Positions 48,247 to 57,116 of a stretch of 64,000 bases of DNA are shown one piece after another (within the stretch, counting starts at the first letter, position 1; each line of letters opens with the position of its first letter). This stretch comes from Clostridium sp. AM33-3. GTDB taxonomy: Bacteria; Bacillota; Clostridia; Lachnospirales; Lachnospiraceae. The translations under genes and the position numbers were made by a program. The notes under the pieces are model-generated. The model ran no database searches and was not told the origin of the DNA. It was given only the letters and a program-made list of their open reading frames with translations. The stretch spans positions 107,000 through 170,999 of the forward strand of contig NZ_QUIV01000004.1 of the NCBI RefSeq assembly GCF_003480315.1, written 5' to 3'.

Positions 48247-50328
48247 ATGGTGAAATATCAGGAATTATGGAATGAGGAAAATACAAATATCAGGGAGCGC
48301 TATGATCTGGCCATAGAGCGGATCATGGAGATTCCGTCTGAGGAGCGGGTCGGTGAGCCGTACCGCAGCTATTTTAACCAGATGGCAGCATTTACTTCCC
48401 AGATCGAGGAACTGGCAAGAATGCAGCTGCGCGAGGATCTGGATGCACTTACCCTTGAAGAGCTGAAACAGTTAAACCACAGTCTCTATGCTGACATTCT
48501 GCCGGAGCATTACGCAGAAAGCTATGCCGATCCGGCGTACGCGGTGCGGATGCTGGGAGCAGAGCTTGGTCCGCTGCTTTCTGCTTTTTATGCACAGTTT
48601 CGGGCAGCAATTGTCTTTGCGTACGAGTGCAGGCTGACCGATATTACGATTCTGTGTGAGACACTGATCGAGATTTACAACATGTTTGAGGATGGTGAGC
48701 CGCAGGCGCGCTCAGTGCGGGATGTGCTGTACTGGTTCTTCAGCGATTACACCGATGTGACACTGACTTACCGTATCCGGGAGCAGCTGGATCCGGGCTT
48801 AAGCTTTGCAAAGGATATCATTCAGGGGGCCGATCTGAATGATCTGCGTTATCTGTACCGGTTTGGTGAGTATATTTCCGAATCGGAGTTACAGATTGCT
48901 TCCTACTTAAATTCCCTGCCGGAGGAGACCATTGAGAAAATGGCCTCGACCTATACAGAAGGCTACCGCAAGGGGTTTGAGACGATGGGGCGTGATCTCG
49001 CAAAGAAAAAGACGGTGTCCATCCGCTATGAGCTGGGCTTTGAGCGCATGATCCGCTCTGCCATCCGTCAGTTTGAGGAGATGGGACTGGAGGTGATCCT
49101 GTACCGCGCGGCAGTCTGGTCTGTGACCATGAGTCCGAACCGCAGGATTGGCTATCACGGAACTTCTGCCAATATGCAGTTTGATTACGACCACCGCTAT
49201 GATCAGGCCATCTATCTGGATAAGGCATTTAAGGAGCGCAAGCTGGCTGTGCTTCGTACCGCTTACGAGAACTGTAAGAAGCAGGCGGCAGAATATGCCG
49301 GACCGGCCGTGGTGGAGACCTTTGGCGAGGATGGTTTTGAGCCGGTGAACAAGCCGGAGGCTTACTCCTTAAGCGAAAAGCAGGAGGAGCTGCAGATCGC
49401 CTATTCCAACGAGGCCATGCCGGTAGTGAATCAGTATATTCCCGGAGATGAGACCAGTTTTACCATCATTGCCTTCCCGGTACCGGCCATCGGCAGAGAC
49501 TTTGCGGAAATCTTCCACGAGACCATCCGTATCAATACGCTGGATTATGAGGAGTACAAAAAAATCCAGCAGAATCTGGTAGATGTGCTGGATCAGGCAG
49601 AATATGTAACAGTAACCGGAAACGCAGCGGCAGGCAATGAAACTCAGATGAAGATTTTCCTGCATACGCTGACGGATCCACAAAAGCAGACAAACTTTGA
49701 GAACTGCGTGGCAGATGTGAATATTCCGGTGGGAGAGGTATTTACTTCACCGGTGCTTGCCGGAACCGAGGGCCTGCTCCATGTGCGCCAGGTTTACATC
49801 GGAGATTTCCAGTTTAAAAACTTCCGCATGGAATTTAAGGATGGCAGGGTCACAGATTATTCCTGTGATAATTTCGCAGATCCGGAGGAAGGACGGAAGC
49901 TGATCCGTCAGCAGATCTTAAAAAACCATGACACACTGCCTATGGGCGAATTTGCCATCGGTACCAATACCACGGCTTACGCAGTGGCACAGAAGTATGG
50001 CATCATGGATAAATTCCCAATTCTGATCGCAGAGAAGACCGGTCCGCATTTTGCGGTAGGAGATACCTGCTACAGCTGGAGTGAAGACTCTGCCGTATAC
50101 AATCCGGACGGTAAGGAAATCATTGCAAGAGACAATGAGATTTCTCTCTTAAGAAAGGAGGATGTGTCCAAGGCATACTTCGGATGCCACACCGATATTA
50201 CCATTCCCTATTCGGAGCTTGGCGATATCACGGCAGTGTGCAGCGACGGACGGAAACTTCCGCTGATCCAAAGCGGACGGTTTGTGGCTGCGGGGACAGA
50301 AAAACTGAATGAAGAGCTGGATGGCTGA
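48247..50328 (+). CDS. M29-family aminopeptidase with long N-terminal extension
   Basis: The C-terminal 440 residues are an M29 metallo-aminopeptidase (AmpS/aminopeptidase T). All expected metal ligands can be picked out: E497 (GEVFTSP), E568 (GEFAIGTN), H601 (GPHFAVG), Y609, H648 and D650 (CHTDITIPY). Known M29 enzymes have about 410 residues; here an extra, mostly helical region of about 250 residues precedes the domain. It is probably cytoplasmic, as no signal peptide is seen, and releases N-terminal amino acids from peptides. AAAGAGGTG precedes the ATG. The next gene is convergent. Confidence 0.88.
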   Translation: MVKYQELWNEENTNIRERYDLAIERIMEIPSEERVGEPYRSYFNQMAAFTSQIEELARMQLREDLDALTLEELKQLNHSLYADILPEHYAESYADPAYAVRMLGAELGPLLSAFYAQFRAAIVFAYECRLTDITILCETLIEIYNMFEDGEPQARSVRDVLYWFFSDYTDVTLTYRIREQLDPGLSFAKDIIQGADLNDLRYLYRFGEYISESELQIASYLNSLPEETIEKMASTYTEGYRKGFETMGRDLAKKKTVSIRYELGFERMIRSAIRQFEEMGLEVILYRAAVWSVTMSPNRRIGYHGTSANMQFDYDHRYDQAIYLDKAFKERKLAVLRTAYENCKKQAAEYAGPAVVETFGEDGFEPVNKPEAYSLSEKQEELQIAYSNEAMPVVNQYIPGDETSFTIIAFPVPAIGRDFAEIFHETIRINTLDYEEYKKIQQNLVDVLDQAEYVTVTGNAAAGNETQMKIFLHTLTDPQKQTNFENCVADVNIPVGEVFTSPVLAGTEGLLHVRQVYIGDFQFKNFRMEFKDGRVTDYSCDNFADPEEGRKLIRQQILKNHDTLPMGEFAIGTNTTAYAVAQKYGIMDKFPILIAEKTGPHFAVGDTCYSWSEDSAVYNPDGKEIIARDNEISLLRKEDVSKAYFGCHTDITIPYSELGDITAVCSDGRKLPLIQSGRFVAAGTEKLNEELDG

Positions 50329-50348
50329 TCTGTAGTGTACGCCTCCGG

Positions 50349-51137
50349 TTACTGATAACGGTCTGCAAAGCAGAGACGCGGCAGATCCATAAGCTTTGCC
50401 GCACCGGCCAGGGAAGTTCCGTAAAACAGGATTTTTGACCGTAGCGGCAGATAGTTTATGATGGTTCCGTTACAGACTGTGCTTCCGGTGCAGAGGATCA
50501 GATCTGCCCAGGAACAAAGCTCCTGCTGCACGGCATCGCTGTTTCCATCCTCGATCAGGATCTCATGGCGCGTCTGACCGATATGCTCCGGATTCAGGTC
50601 GACTGCGCGCAGCCGGAATGCAGCAGACAGATGCTCAAGAAGCGCCGGCTGGTAACCGATCAGAGCAATCTTCGGATTCTCGTAATGGCTCCTGATGTAA
50701 TGTAGTGCATCGTCTGCACACAGTTCCGGCGTGTCGTTTTTACAGTGTACGGTACATTCCACAAGGCCGAGATGCTTCATCACTGCATTCAGTGATGCGA
50801 TAAAGATCCCGCGGTTGTGAGAGCTGTGAATCAGATCCAGTGCACAGATCTCTTCCAGCGTTCCGTGAAATACGGCCGGAGCGTCTGTAAAGGCCTGCCC
50901 GAGGCAGCCTGCACATTCTGCCTGCACCATGATATCCTTTCCGGAAAGGATTGGAAAATCTTTTCGTTTCGGAATGCCGATCGCCTCCTCGGGACTCAGC
51001 ATTTTTGCGGATAGTGATACCTGCTCGCCCAGCAGGCTGTGCTCCTGTAAGAGTGCAAGAAAGCGCTGTTGTAATTCGTGATAAAATGCAGTCTGACTGC
51101 TGCAGATGTGTGTTGTCATAAAATTTCTTTTCATCAT
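50349..51137 (-). CDS. DUF364/DUF4213 putative heavy-metal-chelation protein
   Basis: The protein has about 262 residues. RKDFPILSGKDIMVQAE and GCLGQAFTDAP resemble the N-terminal DUF4213 part, and IALIGYQPALLEHLSAAF with DLNPEHIG and ADLILCTGSTVCNGTI resembles the Rossmann-like DUF364 domain. The family is associated with metal or cofactor-related clusters, and members often lie beside metal transporters; none is present here. Function unknown. The first of two adjacent ATG codons (51137, 51134) follows AAGGGGGGA on the minus strand. The promoter carries an inverted repeat over the -10 box. Confidence 0.8.
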   Translation of the reverse strand: MMKRNFMTTHICSSQTAFYHELQQRFLALLQEHSLLGEQVSLSAKMLSPEEAIGIPKRKDFPILSGKDIMVQAECAGCLGQAFTDAPAVFHGTLEEICALDLIHSSHNRGIFIASLNAVMKHLGLVECTVHCKNDTPELCADDALHYIRSHYENPKIALIGYQPALLEHLSAAFRLRAVDLNPEHIGQTRHEILIEDGNSDAVQQELCSWADLILCTGSTVCNGTIINYLPLRSKILFYGTSLAGAAKLMDLPRLCFADRYQ

Positions 51138-51156
51138 TCGTAAATCCCCCCTTAAG

Positions 51157-51180
51157 CGTTATTTCTATTCGAGAATAACG
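51157..51180. promoter_or_regulatory. Inverted-repeat operator candidate of the DUF364 gene
   Basis: CGTTATT (51157-51163) and AATAACG (51174-51180) are exact inverted copies 10 bp apart. The right half overlaps the -10 box and the left half the expected start of the DUF364 transcript, a classic repressor position. Confidence 0.55.
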
Positions 51181-51200
51181 TATTTTCCGAAAAAAGTCAA
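51172..51200 (-). promoter_or_regulatory. Promoter of the DUF364 gene
   Basis: On the minus strand TTGACT (51200-51195) and TATTCT (51177-51172), 17-bp spacer. Confidence 0.6.
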
Positions 51201-51247
51201 CCAAAGCAGCAGCTTTTATAAGGATTGTTTTATGGTAAATTTCCGTA

Positions 51248-51276
51248 TTGACGTCATTTACAAAATCGAGTATCAT
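51248..51276 (+). promoter_or_regulatory. Promoter of the pur operon
   Basis: TTGACG (51248-51253) and TATCAT (51271-51276), 17-bp spacer. The leader of about 63 nt is too short for a purine riboswitch with an expression platform. Confidence 0.65.
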
Positions 51277-51345
51277 ATTCATAAGTAACAGCTTTAATAC
51301 GTGTGGCACTTATTAGAGAAAGTGATAAATAAAGGAGATCTTACA

Positions 51346-51861
51346 ATGGCAAAAGTAGGAATTGTAATGGGCAGTGATTCAGACATGCCGGTTATGGCAA
51401 AGGCAGCAGAGATTCTGGATAAATTCGGAATCGATTATGAGATGACAATCATTTCCGCGCACCGCGAGCCGGATATCTTTTTTGAGTGGGCGAAGAGCGC
51501 AGAGGAAAAGGAAATCAAGGTGATCATTGCAGGCGCCGGAAAGGCAGCACACCTGCCGGGAATGTGCGCAGCGCTGTTTCCGATGCCGGTTGTAGGCATT
51601 CCTATGAAGACCTCTGACCTGGGCGGTGTGGATTCTCTCTATTCCATCGTGCAGATGCCGTCCGGAATTCCGGTTGCAACGGTAGCCATCAACGGCGGTG
51701 CCAATGCCGGCATTCTGGCAGCCAAGATCCTTGCAACTTCAGACGCAAAGCTGCTTGCAAAGCTGAAAAGCTACAGTGAAGAAATGAAAAATGATGTGGT
51801 GAAGAAGGCAGACAAGCTGGAAAGCATCGGATACAAAGAGTATTTATCCCAGATGAAATAA
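51346..51861 (+). CDS. purE: N5-carboxyaminoimidazole ribonucleotide mutase
   Basis: PurE acts in purine synthesis to form CAIR. The 171-residue protein has the class I hallmark VMGSDSDMPV (7-16), ISAHREP, and AGAGKAAHLPGM. No purK lies next to it, so it may be either a class I N5-CAIR mutase with purK elsewhere or a class II AIR carboxylase; the N-terminal GSDSD and size do not settle this. ATG 51346 follows AAAGGAG. purM, purN and purD follow in one direction. Confidence 0.95.
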   Translation: MAKVGIVMGSDSDMPVMAKAAEILDKFGIDYEMTIISAHREPDIFFEWAKSAEEKEIKVIIAGAGKAAHLPGMCAALFPMPVVGIPMKTSDLGGVDSLYSIVQMPSGIPVATVAINGGANAGILAAKILATSDAKLLAKLKSYSEEMKNDVVKKADKLESIGYKEYLSQMK

Positions 51862-51885
51862 GATTGATACACGGAGGAAAAAAAG

Positions 51886-52917
51886 ATGGATTACAAGAAA
51901 GCCGGAGTAGACATTGAGGCAGGATACAAGTCAGTAGAACTGATGAAGGAACATGTAAAAAAGACCATGCGTGAGGAAGTGTTAGGCGGACTGGGCGGTT
52001 TTTCCGGCGCGTTCTCCCTGGCAAAGATCAAAAACATGGAGGAGCCGGTTCTTTTATCCGGTACCGATGGCTGCGGCACGAAGGTAAAGCTGGCCATCAT
52101 CATGGATAAGCATGACACCATCGGTATTGATGCCGTTGCTATGTGCGTGAACGACATTGCCTGCGCAGGCGGCGAGCCGTTATTCTTCCTGGATTACATC
52201 GCTTGCGGCAAGAACTATCCGGAGAAGATCGCGGATATCGTAAAGGGCGTTGCGGAAGGCTGCCTTCAGTCTGAGGCTGCTCTCATTGGCGGAGAGACTG
52301 CAGAGCACCCGGGCCTGATGCCGGAGGAAGATTACGACCTGGCTGGATTTGCGGTAGGTGTCTGCGATAAAAAAGAGATGATCACCGGAGAGCATTTACA
52401 GGCTGGTGATGTACTCATTGGCATGGCTTCCACCGGTGTACATTCCAACGGATTTTCCCTGGTGCGCAAGGTATTTGAAAAAGAGCTGACCAGAGAAGGT
52501 CTGGATACCTATTATGACGCTCTGGGCAAGACCCTGGGAGAGGCGCTTCTGGCTCCGACCCGCATTTATGTGAAGGCATTAAAGAGTATCAAGAACGCAG
52601 GTGTGACCGTGAAGGCATGCAGCCATATCACCGGCGGCGGCTTCTATGAGAATGTTCCGCGTATGTTAAAGGAAGGCACCCGCGCAGTGATCAAAAAGGA
52701 CAGCTATGAGGTACCGGCTATCTTCAAAATGCTGGCAGAGAAAGGCGACATTGCAGAAGAGATGATGTACAATACCTTTAACATGGGTCTTGGCATGATC
52801 GTGGCCGTGGACCCGGCTGATGTGGAAAAAACCATGGAAGCGATTAAGGCTACCGGCGATGTGCCGTATGTGATCGGTTCTATTGAGGCAGGGGAAAAGG
52901 GAGTGACCTTATGTTAA
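51886..52917 (+). CDS. purM: Phosphoribosylformylglycinamidine cyclo-ligase
   Basis: PurM closes FGAM to AIR with ATP. The 343-residue protein shows YKKAGVDIEAGYKSVE at the N-terminus, LLSGTDGCGTKVKLA, DAVAMCVNDIACAGGEPLFFLDY (core GIDAVAMCVNDI), GGETAEHPGLM and HITGGGFYENVPRML, all typical. GGAGG precedes the ATG. Its last 7 bp overlap purN. Confidence 0.97.
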   Translation: MDYKKAGVDIEAGYKSVELMKEHVKKTMREEVLGGLGGFSGAFSLAKIKNMEEPVLLSGTDGCGTKVKLAIIMDKHDTIGIDAVAMCVNDIACAGGEPLFFLDYIACGKNYPEKIADIVKGVAEGCLQSEAALIGGETAEHPGLMPEEDYDLAGFAVGVCDKKEMITGEHLQAGDVLIGMASTGVHSNGFSLVRKVFEKELTREGLDTYYDALGKTLGEALLAPTRIYVKALKSIKNAGVTVKACSHITGGGFYENVPRMLKEGTRAVIKKDSYEVPAIFKMLAEKGDIAEEMMYNTFNMGLGMIVAVDPADVEKTMEAIKATGDVPYVIGSIEAGEKGVTLC

Positions 52918-53507
52918 GAGTCGGTGTGATGGTGTCCGGTGGCGGCACCAACCTGCAGGCAATTCTGGATGCGGTAGATGCGGGCGAGATCACCAATGCC
53001 GAAATTGCGGTGGTGATCAGTAACAATCCGGGCGCATATGCCCTGGAGCGGGCAAAAAAACATGGTGTAGAGGCACTGTGCATTTCCCCGAAGGATTATG
53101 AGAGCCGCGATGCGTTCAACGAGGCATTTCTGGCAAAGGTGGATGAATATCATTTAGATCTCATCGTGCTGGCTGGTTTTCTGGTAAAGATCCCTGCAGC
53201 TATGATTGAGAAATATGAGCATAAGATCATCAATATCCATCCGTCCCTGATCCCGTCCTTCTGCGGCGTGGGTTATTATGGACTGAAGGTGCATGAGGCA
53301 GCATTGGCACGCGGCGTGAAGGTAACCGGCGCGACGGTTCATTTTGTGGACAGTGGCATGGATACCGGCCCTATCCTTCTGCAGAAAGCAGTAGAAGTAC
53401 AGAATGGTGATACTCCGGAGACACTGCAGCGCAGAGTAATGGAGCAGGCAGAGTGGAAGCTGCTTCCGCAGGCCATTGACCTGATCGCGAATGAAAAGAT
53501 AAAATAA
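52911..53507 (+). CDS. purN: Phosphoribosylglycinamide formyltransferase
   Basis: PurN transfers a formyl group from 10-formyl-THF to GAR. The 198-residue protein has VMVSGGGTNLQAILDA (6-21), the folate-binding and catalytic IINIHPSLIPSFCG (N, H), and the catalytic aspartate region VDSGMDTGPILLQ. The overlap with purM makes them translationally coupled. purH, which often follows purN, is absent; a hairpin and purD come next. Confidence 0.96.
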   Translation: MLRVGVMVSGGGTNLQAILDAVDAGEITNAEIAVVISNNPGAYALERAKKHGVEALCISPKDYESRDAFNEAFLAKVDEYHLDLIVLAGFLVKIPAAMIEKYEHKIINIHPSLIPSFCGVGYYGLKVHEAALARGVKVTGATVHFVDSGMDTGPILLQKAVEVQNGDTPETLQRRVMEQAEWKLLPQAIDLIANEKIK

Positions 53508-53522
53508 AAAGAACGATAACGG

Positions 53523-53545
53523 CAGACCGGCGAGATACCGGTCTG
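53523..53545 (+). other. Intercistronic hairpin between purN and purD
   Basis: CAGACCGG (53523-53530) and CCGGTCTG (53538-53545) form an 8-bp stem with a 7-nt loop, 26 bp before the purD start. No T run, so more likely mRNA processing or stability than termination. Confidence 0.45.
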
Positions 53546-53571
53546 TCTGTGGTGTGAGGAGGAATACGCAG

Positions 53572-54846
53572 ATGAAAATTTTGATCGTGGGCGGCGGCGG
53601 AAGAGAACACGCTATCGCATGGAAGCTGGCAAAGAGTCCGAAGGTGGAAAAAATGTACTGCACACCAGGCAATGCCGGTATTGCAGAGGTGGCAGAGTGT
53701 GTAAACATTGGTGTAATGGAATTTGACAAACTGGTGGCATTCGCAAAAGAGCATGAGATCGACTTAACCGTTGTAGCGCCGGATGATCCGCTGGCAGCAG
53801 GCGCTGTGGATGCCTTTGAGGCAGCAGGACTTCGTGCTTTTGGCCCAAGAGCCAATGCGGCAATTCTGGAAGGTTCCAAGGCATTTTCTAAAGACCTGAT
53901 GAAAAAATACGGCATTCCGACCGCAGCATATGAGACCTTCAACGACCCGGAAAAGGCACTGGCTTATCTGGAAACTGCAAAGATGCCGATCGTATTAAAG
54001 GCAGACGGTCTGGCACTGGGCAAGGGCGTTCTGATCTGCAAGGATCTGGAAGAGGCAAAAGCAGGAGTCAAGACCCTGATGATGGACAAGCAGTTCGGTT
54101 CTGCCGGGGATGAGATCGTTATCGAGGAATTTATGACCGGACGTGAAGTTTCCGTGTTATCCTTCGTAGACGGAAAGACCATCAAGATCATGACCTCTGC
54201 CCAGGATCACAAGCGCGCGAAGGACGGCGACCAGGGACTGAACACCGGCGGTATGGGAACCTTCTCTCCAAGTCCGTTCTATACTCCACAGGTGGATGCA
54301 TTCTGCAGGGAACACATTTACCAGAAGACTGTAGACGCCATGAAGGCAGAGGGCAGAGAGTTCAAGGGCATCATCTTCTTCGGCCTGATGCTGACTGCAG
54401 ATGGTCCGAAGGTACTGGAGTACAACGCCAGATTCGGTGACCCGGAGACCCAGGTTGTGCTTCCGCGCATGAAGAACGATCTGGTGGATCTGTTCGAGGC
54501 CTGCATCGACGGAACCCTGGATCAGATCGATCTGGAGTTTGAGGACAACGCTGCAGTCTGTGTTGTTCTGGCATCCGCAGGCTATCCGGAGCATTACGAG
54601 AAGGGCTTTGAGATCCGTGGCCTGGAGAACTTCAAAGACAGGGACGGCTACTATGTCTTCCATGCAGGCAGCAAATTCGATGAGCAGGGCCGCGTGGTGA
54701 CAAACGGCGGCCGCGTGCTGGGCGTGACCGCAACCGGCACCAACTTGAAAGAAGCCCGCGCCAATGCATATAAAGCGACAGAGTGGATTGATTTCGATAA
54801 TAAATATATGCGCCATGATATCGGACACGCGATTGATGAAGCATAA
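53572..54846 (+). CDS. purD: Phosphoribosylamine--glycine ligase
   Basis: PurD is an ATP-grasp ligase that makes GAR. It has 424 residues. ILIVGGGGREHAIAWKLA opens the protein, and the ATP-grasp domain shows IVLKADGLALGKGVLIC, EEFMTGREVSVLSFVDG, GGMGTFSPSPF and EYNARFGDPETQVVLPR. ATG 53572 follows GAGGAGG. It ends the pur unit, followed by a strong terminator. Confidence 0.97.
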   Translation: MKILIVGGGGREHAIAWKLAKSPKVEKMYCTPGNAGIAEVAECVNIGVMEFDKLVAFAKEHEIDLTVVAPDDPLAAGAVDAFEAAGLRAFGPRANAAILEGSKAFSKDLMKKYGIPTAAYETFNDPEKALAYLETAKMPIVLKADGLALGKGVLICKDLEEAKAGVKTLMMDKQFGSAGDEIVIEEFMTGREVSVLSFVDGKTIKIMTSAQDHKRAKDGDQGLNTGGMGTFSPSPFYTPQVDAFCREHIYQKTVDAMKAEGREFKGIIFFGLMLTADGPKVLEYNARFGDPETQVVLPRMKNDLVDLFEACIDGTLDQIDLEFEDNAAVCVVLASAGYPEHYEKGFEIRGLENFKDRDGYYVFHAGSKFDEQGRVVTNGGRVLGVTATGTNLKEARANAYKATEWIDFDNKYMRHDIGHAIDEA

Positions 54847-54870
54847 GGGATAAACATTACCAAAAAATAG

Positions 54871-54923
54871 AAAAACAGAAGCTGTATTTTCAAAATGAGC
54901 GAAAATACAGCTTCTGTTTTTTT
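54871..54923 (+). terminator. Strong intrinsic terminator after purD
   Basis: A perfect 21-bp stem (54871-54891 with 54901-54921; it includes ACAGAAGCTGTATTTTC) with a 9-nt loop, ending in seven Ts (54917-54923). The A run on the other side makes it usable in both directions. Confidence 0.93.
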
Positions 54924-55038
54924 GACGAAATCAAAACATCTTTTGAAAAAATCCCCAATATTGCATTATGCGGATGTGAAAATTGTGCAAAATTTCAGTT
55001 AATAACGTGAATGTTATGTGATGATAAGAAAATAAAAA

Positions 55039-55067
55039 TTGATAAGAAAAAAACAGATGCTTATAAT
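55039..55067 (+). promoter_or_regulatory. Promoter of the ATP synthase operon
   Basis: TTGATA (55039-55044) and a perfect TATAAT (55062-55067), 17-bp spacer. The AT-rich stretch before it (54930-55038) holds weak inverted repeats, such as ATAAC/GTTAT at 55002-55017. Confidence 0.65.
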
Positions 55068-55102
55068 TACGGACAGAGCAAAAGAGAAAGGAGTGTGAGT
55101 AT

Positions 55103-55789
55103 ATGGATAAGCTGGTGGAATCCCTGATGGAGGAATTAAACTGCAACACGGTATTTACCATTCCTTTGTTTGGCGGTATTCCGGTGCTGGAATCAGTGGT
55201 GGTTACCTGGATCATTATGGCCATCATGATGATCGGTTCACTGATCCTGGTGAAAGGCCTGAAGATGAGAAACATCGGGAAGAAGCAGGCAGCTCTGGAA
55301 AGCGGTTTTACGTTTCTCTACCGTTTCTTTGGGGATCTTCTCGGCGAAGACGGAAAAGCGTATATTCCGTATCTGATCACAGTAATGCTTTATATCGCGA
55401 TTGCGAATATGATCGGGCTTCTGGGCTTCAAATCGCCGACGAAGGATCTGAATGTGACGGCTTCCCTTGCAGTGATGAGCATTGTGCTGGTGGAGGCAGC
55501 GGGAATCCGGAAACGGGGCATAAAAGGATGGCTCAAAAGCTTTGCGGAGCCGATTCCGATCATTGCGCCGATCAATGTACTGGAGCTGTTTATTCGGCCG
55601 CTTTCCCTTTGCATGCGGTTGTTCGGAAACGTGCTTGGTGCCGTTGTTGTCATGGCGCTGATCAAGTATCTGCTTCCGGTGGTGGTTCCGCTTCCGTTCA
55701 GCGGATATTTCGATATATTTGATGGAGTGATCCAGGCTTACGTCTTTGTGTTCCTCACATCATTATATATAAAAGAGGCGGTCGAATAA
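55103..55789 (+). CDS. atpB: F-type ATP synthase subunit a
   Basis: Subunit a forms the ion half-channels of the membrane sector next to the c-ring. It has 228 residues and five to six membrane segments. The essential arginine is R172 in PLSLCMRLFGN, and the final helix has the IQAYVFVFLTSLYI motif. It is the first gene of the operon; no atpI is seen upstream. AAAGGAG lies before the ATG. Confidence 0.95.
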   Translation: MDKLVESLMEELNCNTVFTIPLFGGIPVLESVVVTWIIMAIMMIGSLILVKGLKMRNIGKKQAALESGFTFLYRFFGDLLGEDGKAYIPYLITVMLYIAIANMIGLLGFKSPTKDLNVTASLAVMSIVLVEAAGIRKRGIKGWLKSFAEPIPIIAPINVLELFIRPLSLCMRLFGNVLGAVVVMALIKYLLPVVVPLPFSGYFDIFDGVIQAYVFVFLTSLYIKEAVE

Positions 55790-55851
55790 GCATAAAAGCA
55801 ACGGGCCGCTGGTAAAAAGGTTAAAACGAGAGAGAAAAGGAGAAATGAATT

Positions 55852-56076
55852 ATGTCAGGATTAATCGCAATCGGTGCAGCAGCAGCAGTTATCACAGGTG
55901 TCGGAGCAGGAATCGGAATCGGCCTTGCAACCTCTAAGGCTGTAGACGCTATCGCAAGACAGCCGGAGGCAGACGGCAAGATCACCAAGGCGCTTCTTCT
56001 TGGCTGTGCGCTGGCAGAGGCTACCGCAATTTACGGCTTTGTAATCGGCCTTCTGATCATTCTCTTCCTGAAATAA
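55852..56076 (+). CDS. atpE: F-type ATP synthase subunit c
   Basis: Subunit c is the 74-residue two-helix rotor protein. The loop has ARQPE (35-39) and helix 2 carries the ion-binding E56 in LAEATAIYG. Compared with Na+-binding c subunits such as that of Ilyobacter tartaricus, the helix 1 glutamine is I23 and the serine after the glutamate is A57, although T58 and Y61 remain. This suggests proton rather than sodium coupling (inference). AAAAGGAG precedes the ATG. Confidence 0.96.
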   Translation: MSGLIAIGAAAAVITGVGAGIGIGLATSKAVDAIARQPEADGKITKALLLGCALAEATAIYGFVIGLLIILFLK

Positions 56077-56109
56077 TCAAAAATTCGGAAGCAGAGAAGG
56101 GCAGGTACT

Positions 56110-56601
56110 ATGTTAAACATAAATTTTTGGAATATTGCCTTTACGGTCATCAACCTTCTGGTGCTGTATCTGTTCCTGAAACATTTCCTTATGAAGCCGT
56201 TGATGGAGATCATGGAAAAGCGGCAGGCACAGGTGGAAACAGATTTAAATGATGCCGCAAGTGAAAAGCAGGAGGCCATCCGGCTGAAAGAGCAGTATGA
56301 AGGCTCCCTGCGGGAAGCAGAGGATCAGGCCGGCCGGATTCTGGAAGATGCGAAGAAGATGGGCAGAACAGAATATGAAAAGATCCTGAGGCAGGCGGAT
56401 GACGATGCGGCAAAGAAACTGGAGCAGGCTGACCGGATGATCGGTCTGGAGCGCGAAAAGACGTTAAGAGAGCTTCAGGGCCTGACGAAGGAGCTGGCTG
56501 CGACTGCGACTGAGAAGCTTTTGAAGGAAAACAGCGGCCAGGAAGCGGACCGGAAACGGTTTGCTGCATTTCTGGCAGATACGGGGGAAAAGTATGACTG
56601 A
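56110..56601 (+). CDS. atpF: F-type ATP synthase subunit b
   Basis: Subunit b is the peripheral stalk. The 163-residue protein has an N-terminal membrane helix (about residues 6-25, IAFTVINLLVLYLFLKHFL) followed by a long charged coiled coil rich in Glu, Lys and Gln. It sits between atpE and atpH, as is standard. Its end overlaps atpH by 8 bp (ATGACTGA). Confidence 0.94.
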   Translation: MLNINFWNIAFTVINLLVLYLFLKHFLMKPLMEIMEKRQAQVETDLNDAASEKQEAIRLKEQYEGSLREAEDQAGRILEDAKKMGRTEYEKILRQADDDAAKKLEQADRMIGLEREKTLRELQGLTKELAATATEKLLKENSGQEADRKRFAAFLADTGEKYD

Positions 56602-57106
56602 ACAGGCAAGACTTTACGGCACCGTGTTGTATGAGCTGAAGCTTCCGGAGACTATGATCCGGACCTGTGAATGCATTCTGAGGGAAAATCCGCAGCTTGC
56701 GCAGGTTCTGGAAAGTCCGGTGATCCGGCAGAGCAGGAAGGAAACCATCATTGACCGGGTGTTTGAGAACCCGGACTTTTCCCGGATCATGCGGAATTTT
56801 CTAAAGAAAGTCTGTGAGGCCGGATGCATGGACCAGATGGAGAGTATGGTCCGGATCCGGGATGAAAAGAGCCGCGAGGCGGCAGGGATTCTTTCCGCGA
56901 AGCTTCGCTATGTGACAGAACCGGATGCGGCAGAAGTCAAGGCCATGAAGGAGCTTCTGTGCAAAACATACGGAAAGAACAGCGTGGAGCTGTCCATGCA
57001 GGAGGATCCGGAGCTGATCGGCGGTTTTGTGCTGCAGACCGGTGATGTGGAATATGACTACAGTCTGAGCGGACAGCTCAGACGGATGTTCGAAGGAAAT
57101 AGATAG
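56594..57106 (+). CDS. atpH: F-type ATP synthase subunit delta
   Basis: Subunit delta links the peripheral stalk to F1. The protein has 170 residues from ATG 56594, with an N-terminal helical domain ([15 protein letters not shown]) and the C-terminal motif [28 protein letters not shown], whose GGFVLQ and the S..GQL pattern are family hallmarks. GGGGGAAAAG lies before the ATG, within the end of atpF. Confidence 0.94.
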   Translation: MTEQARLYGTVLYELKLPETMIRTCECILRENPQLAQVLESPVIRQSRKETIIDRVFENPDFSRIMRNFLKKVCEAGCMDQMESMVRIRDEKSREAAGILSAKLRYVTEPDAAEVKAMKELLCKTYGKNSVELSMQEDPELIGGFVLQTGDVEYDYSLSGQLRRMFEGNR

Positions 57107-57116
57107 GAGACAGAAG

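Noticed and set aside
51277..51345. Purine riboswitch before purE
   Set aside because: The leader is too short and lacks the three-way junction motifs of the guanine/adenine class.
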